From positions 1,116,001-1,180,000 of the forward strand of contig NZ_CP100351.1 of NCBI RefSeq assembly GCF_024204645.1: a stretch of DNA of 64,000 bases, read 5' to 3'. The DNA is from Desulfomicrobium sp. ZS1 (GTDB taxonomy: Bacteria > Desulfobacterota > Desulfovibrionia > Desulfovibrionales > Desulfomicrobiaceae). Of the stretch, positions 63,938-64,000 are shown piece by piece. Within the stretch, counting starts at the first letter, position 1; every line of letters begins with the position of its first letter. A program made the translations under genes and the position numbers. The notes below the pieces were generated by a model, which worked only from the letters and a program-made list of their open reading frames with translations, did not search any database and was not told where the DNA came from.

Positions 63938-64000
63938 TCCAGGTCCTTGATATTGCTTTTCAAACCATGCATGAATGTCAACGATCATGATGCGAACGTA

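Overview
The window looks like chromosomal DNA from a sulfate-reducing member of the Desulfovibrionales, most likely close to Desulfomicrobium. The signs are a periplasmic selenocysteine formate dehydrogenase with linked molybdopterin genes, a complete N-type ATPase operon, the mfd-surA-rodZ-recO-glyQS-rpsT housekeeping block, and GC-rich codon use broken by a few AT-rich patches. The order-level call rests on gene content and resemblance, not on a search.

Layout. 1-4910 (minus): N-type (Na+/H+) ATPase operon atpD-C-Q-R-B-E-F, entering atpF at the window edge and led by a DUF2254 membrane protein. Just upstream are the frameshifted last ~65 codons of a phosphoketolase and an AT-rich stretch. 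5590-10477 (minus): UspA, a pirin, a small unknown protein and the queuosine precursor operon queD-E-C-F. 10737-21360: exported rhodanese, an RluA-type pseudouridine synthase with a cupin, a stand-alone trpB behind a trp leader-peptide attenuator, an MBL hydrolase, a hybrid histidine kinase, an exported AMIN-like protein, cbiC, a monooxygenase/DUF3592/HMA trio and map. 21489-26455 (minus): FdhB, selenoprotein FdhA (in-frame TGA) and an IS1595-like transposase relative that appears to lack its catalytic Glu.

26716-33694 (plus) is a tightly overlapping seven-gene run: LivK-like lipoprotein, sensor kinase, REC-STAS regulator, TlpA-like thioredoxin, a GAF-GAF-coil-TM-rhodanese protein, a MauE/DoxX protein and a small lipoprotein. 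It reads as a ligand/redox sensing and thiol-processing system that I cannot match to a named one. 33701-39490 is a molybdenum cofactor block (mobA, fdhE, ModE-like regulator, moeA, moeA-PBP fusion) that would mature the formate dehydrogenase. Three tRNA genes (Gly-Cys-Gly) follow, then mfd to rpsT (40534-50200), a branched-chain/aromatic amino-acid ABC transporter livJ-H-M-G-F with paaK (50406-56411), a lone BRO-N protein, and a minus-strand surface polysaccharide cluster (57709-63937).

The strongest unexplained signal is non-coding. Four copies (11267, 11507, 19159, 34425) of a ~175-nt element share a 26-bp outer stem and a 13-bp inner stem. The stem sequences differ between copies but pairing is kept, and the single-stranded segments are conserved. 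Every outer-stem mismatch becomes a G-U pair if the minus strand is the RNA. A second family of nested palindromes has two copies (39491, 54953).
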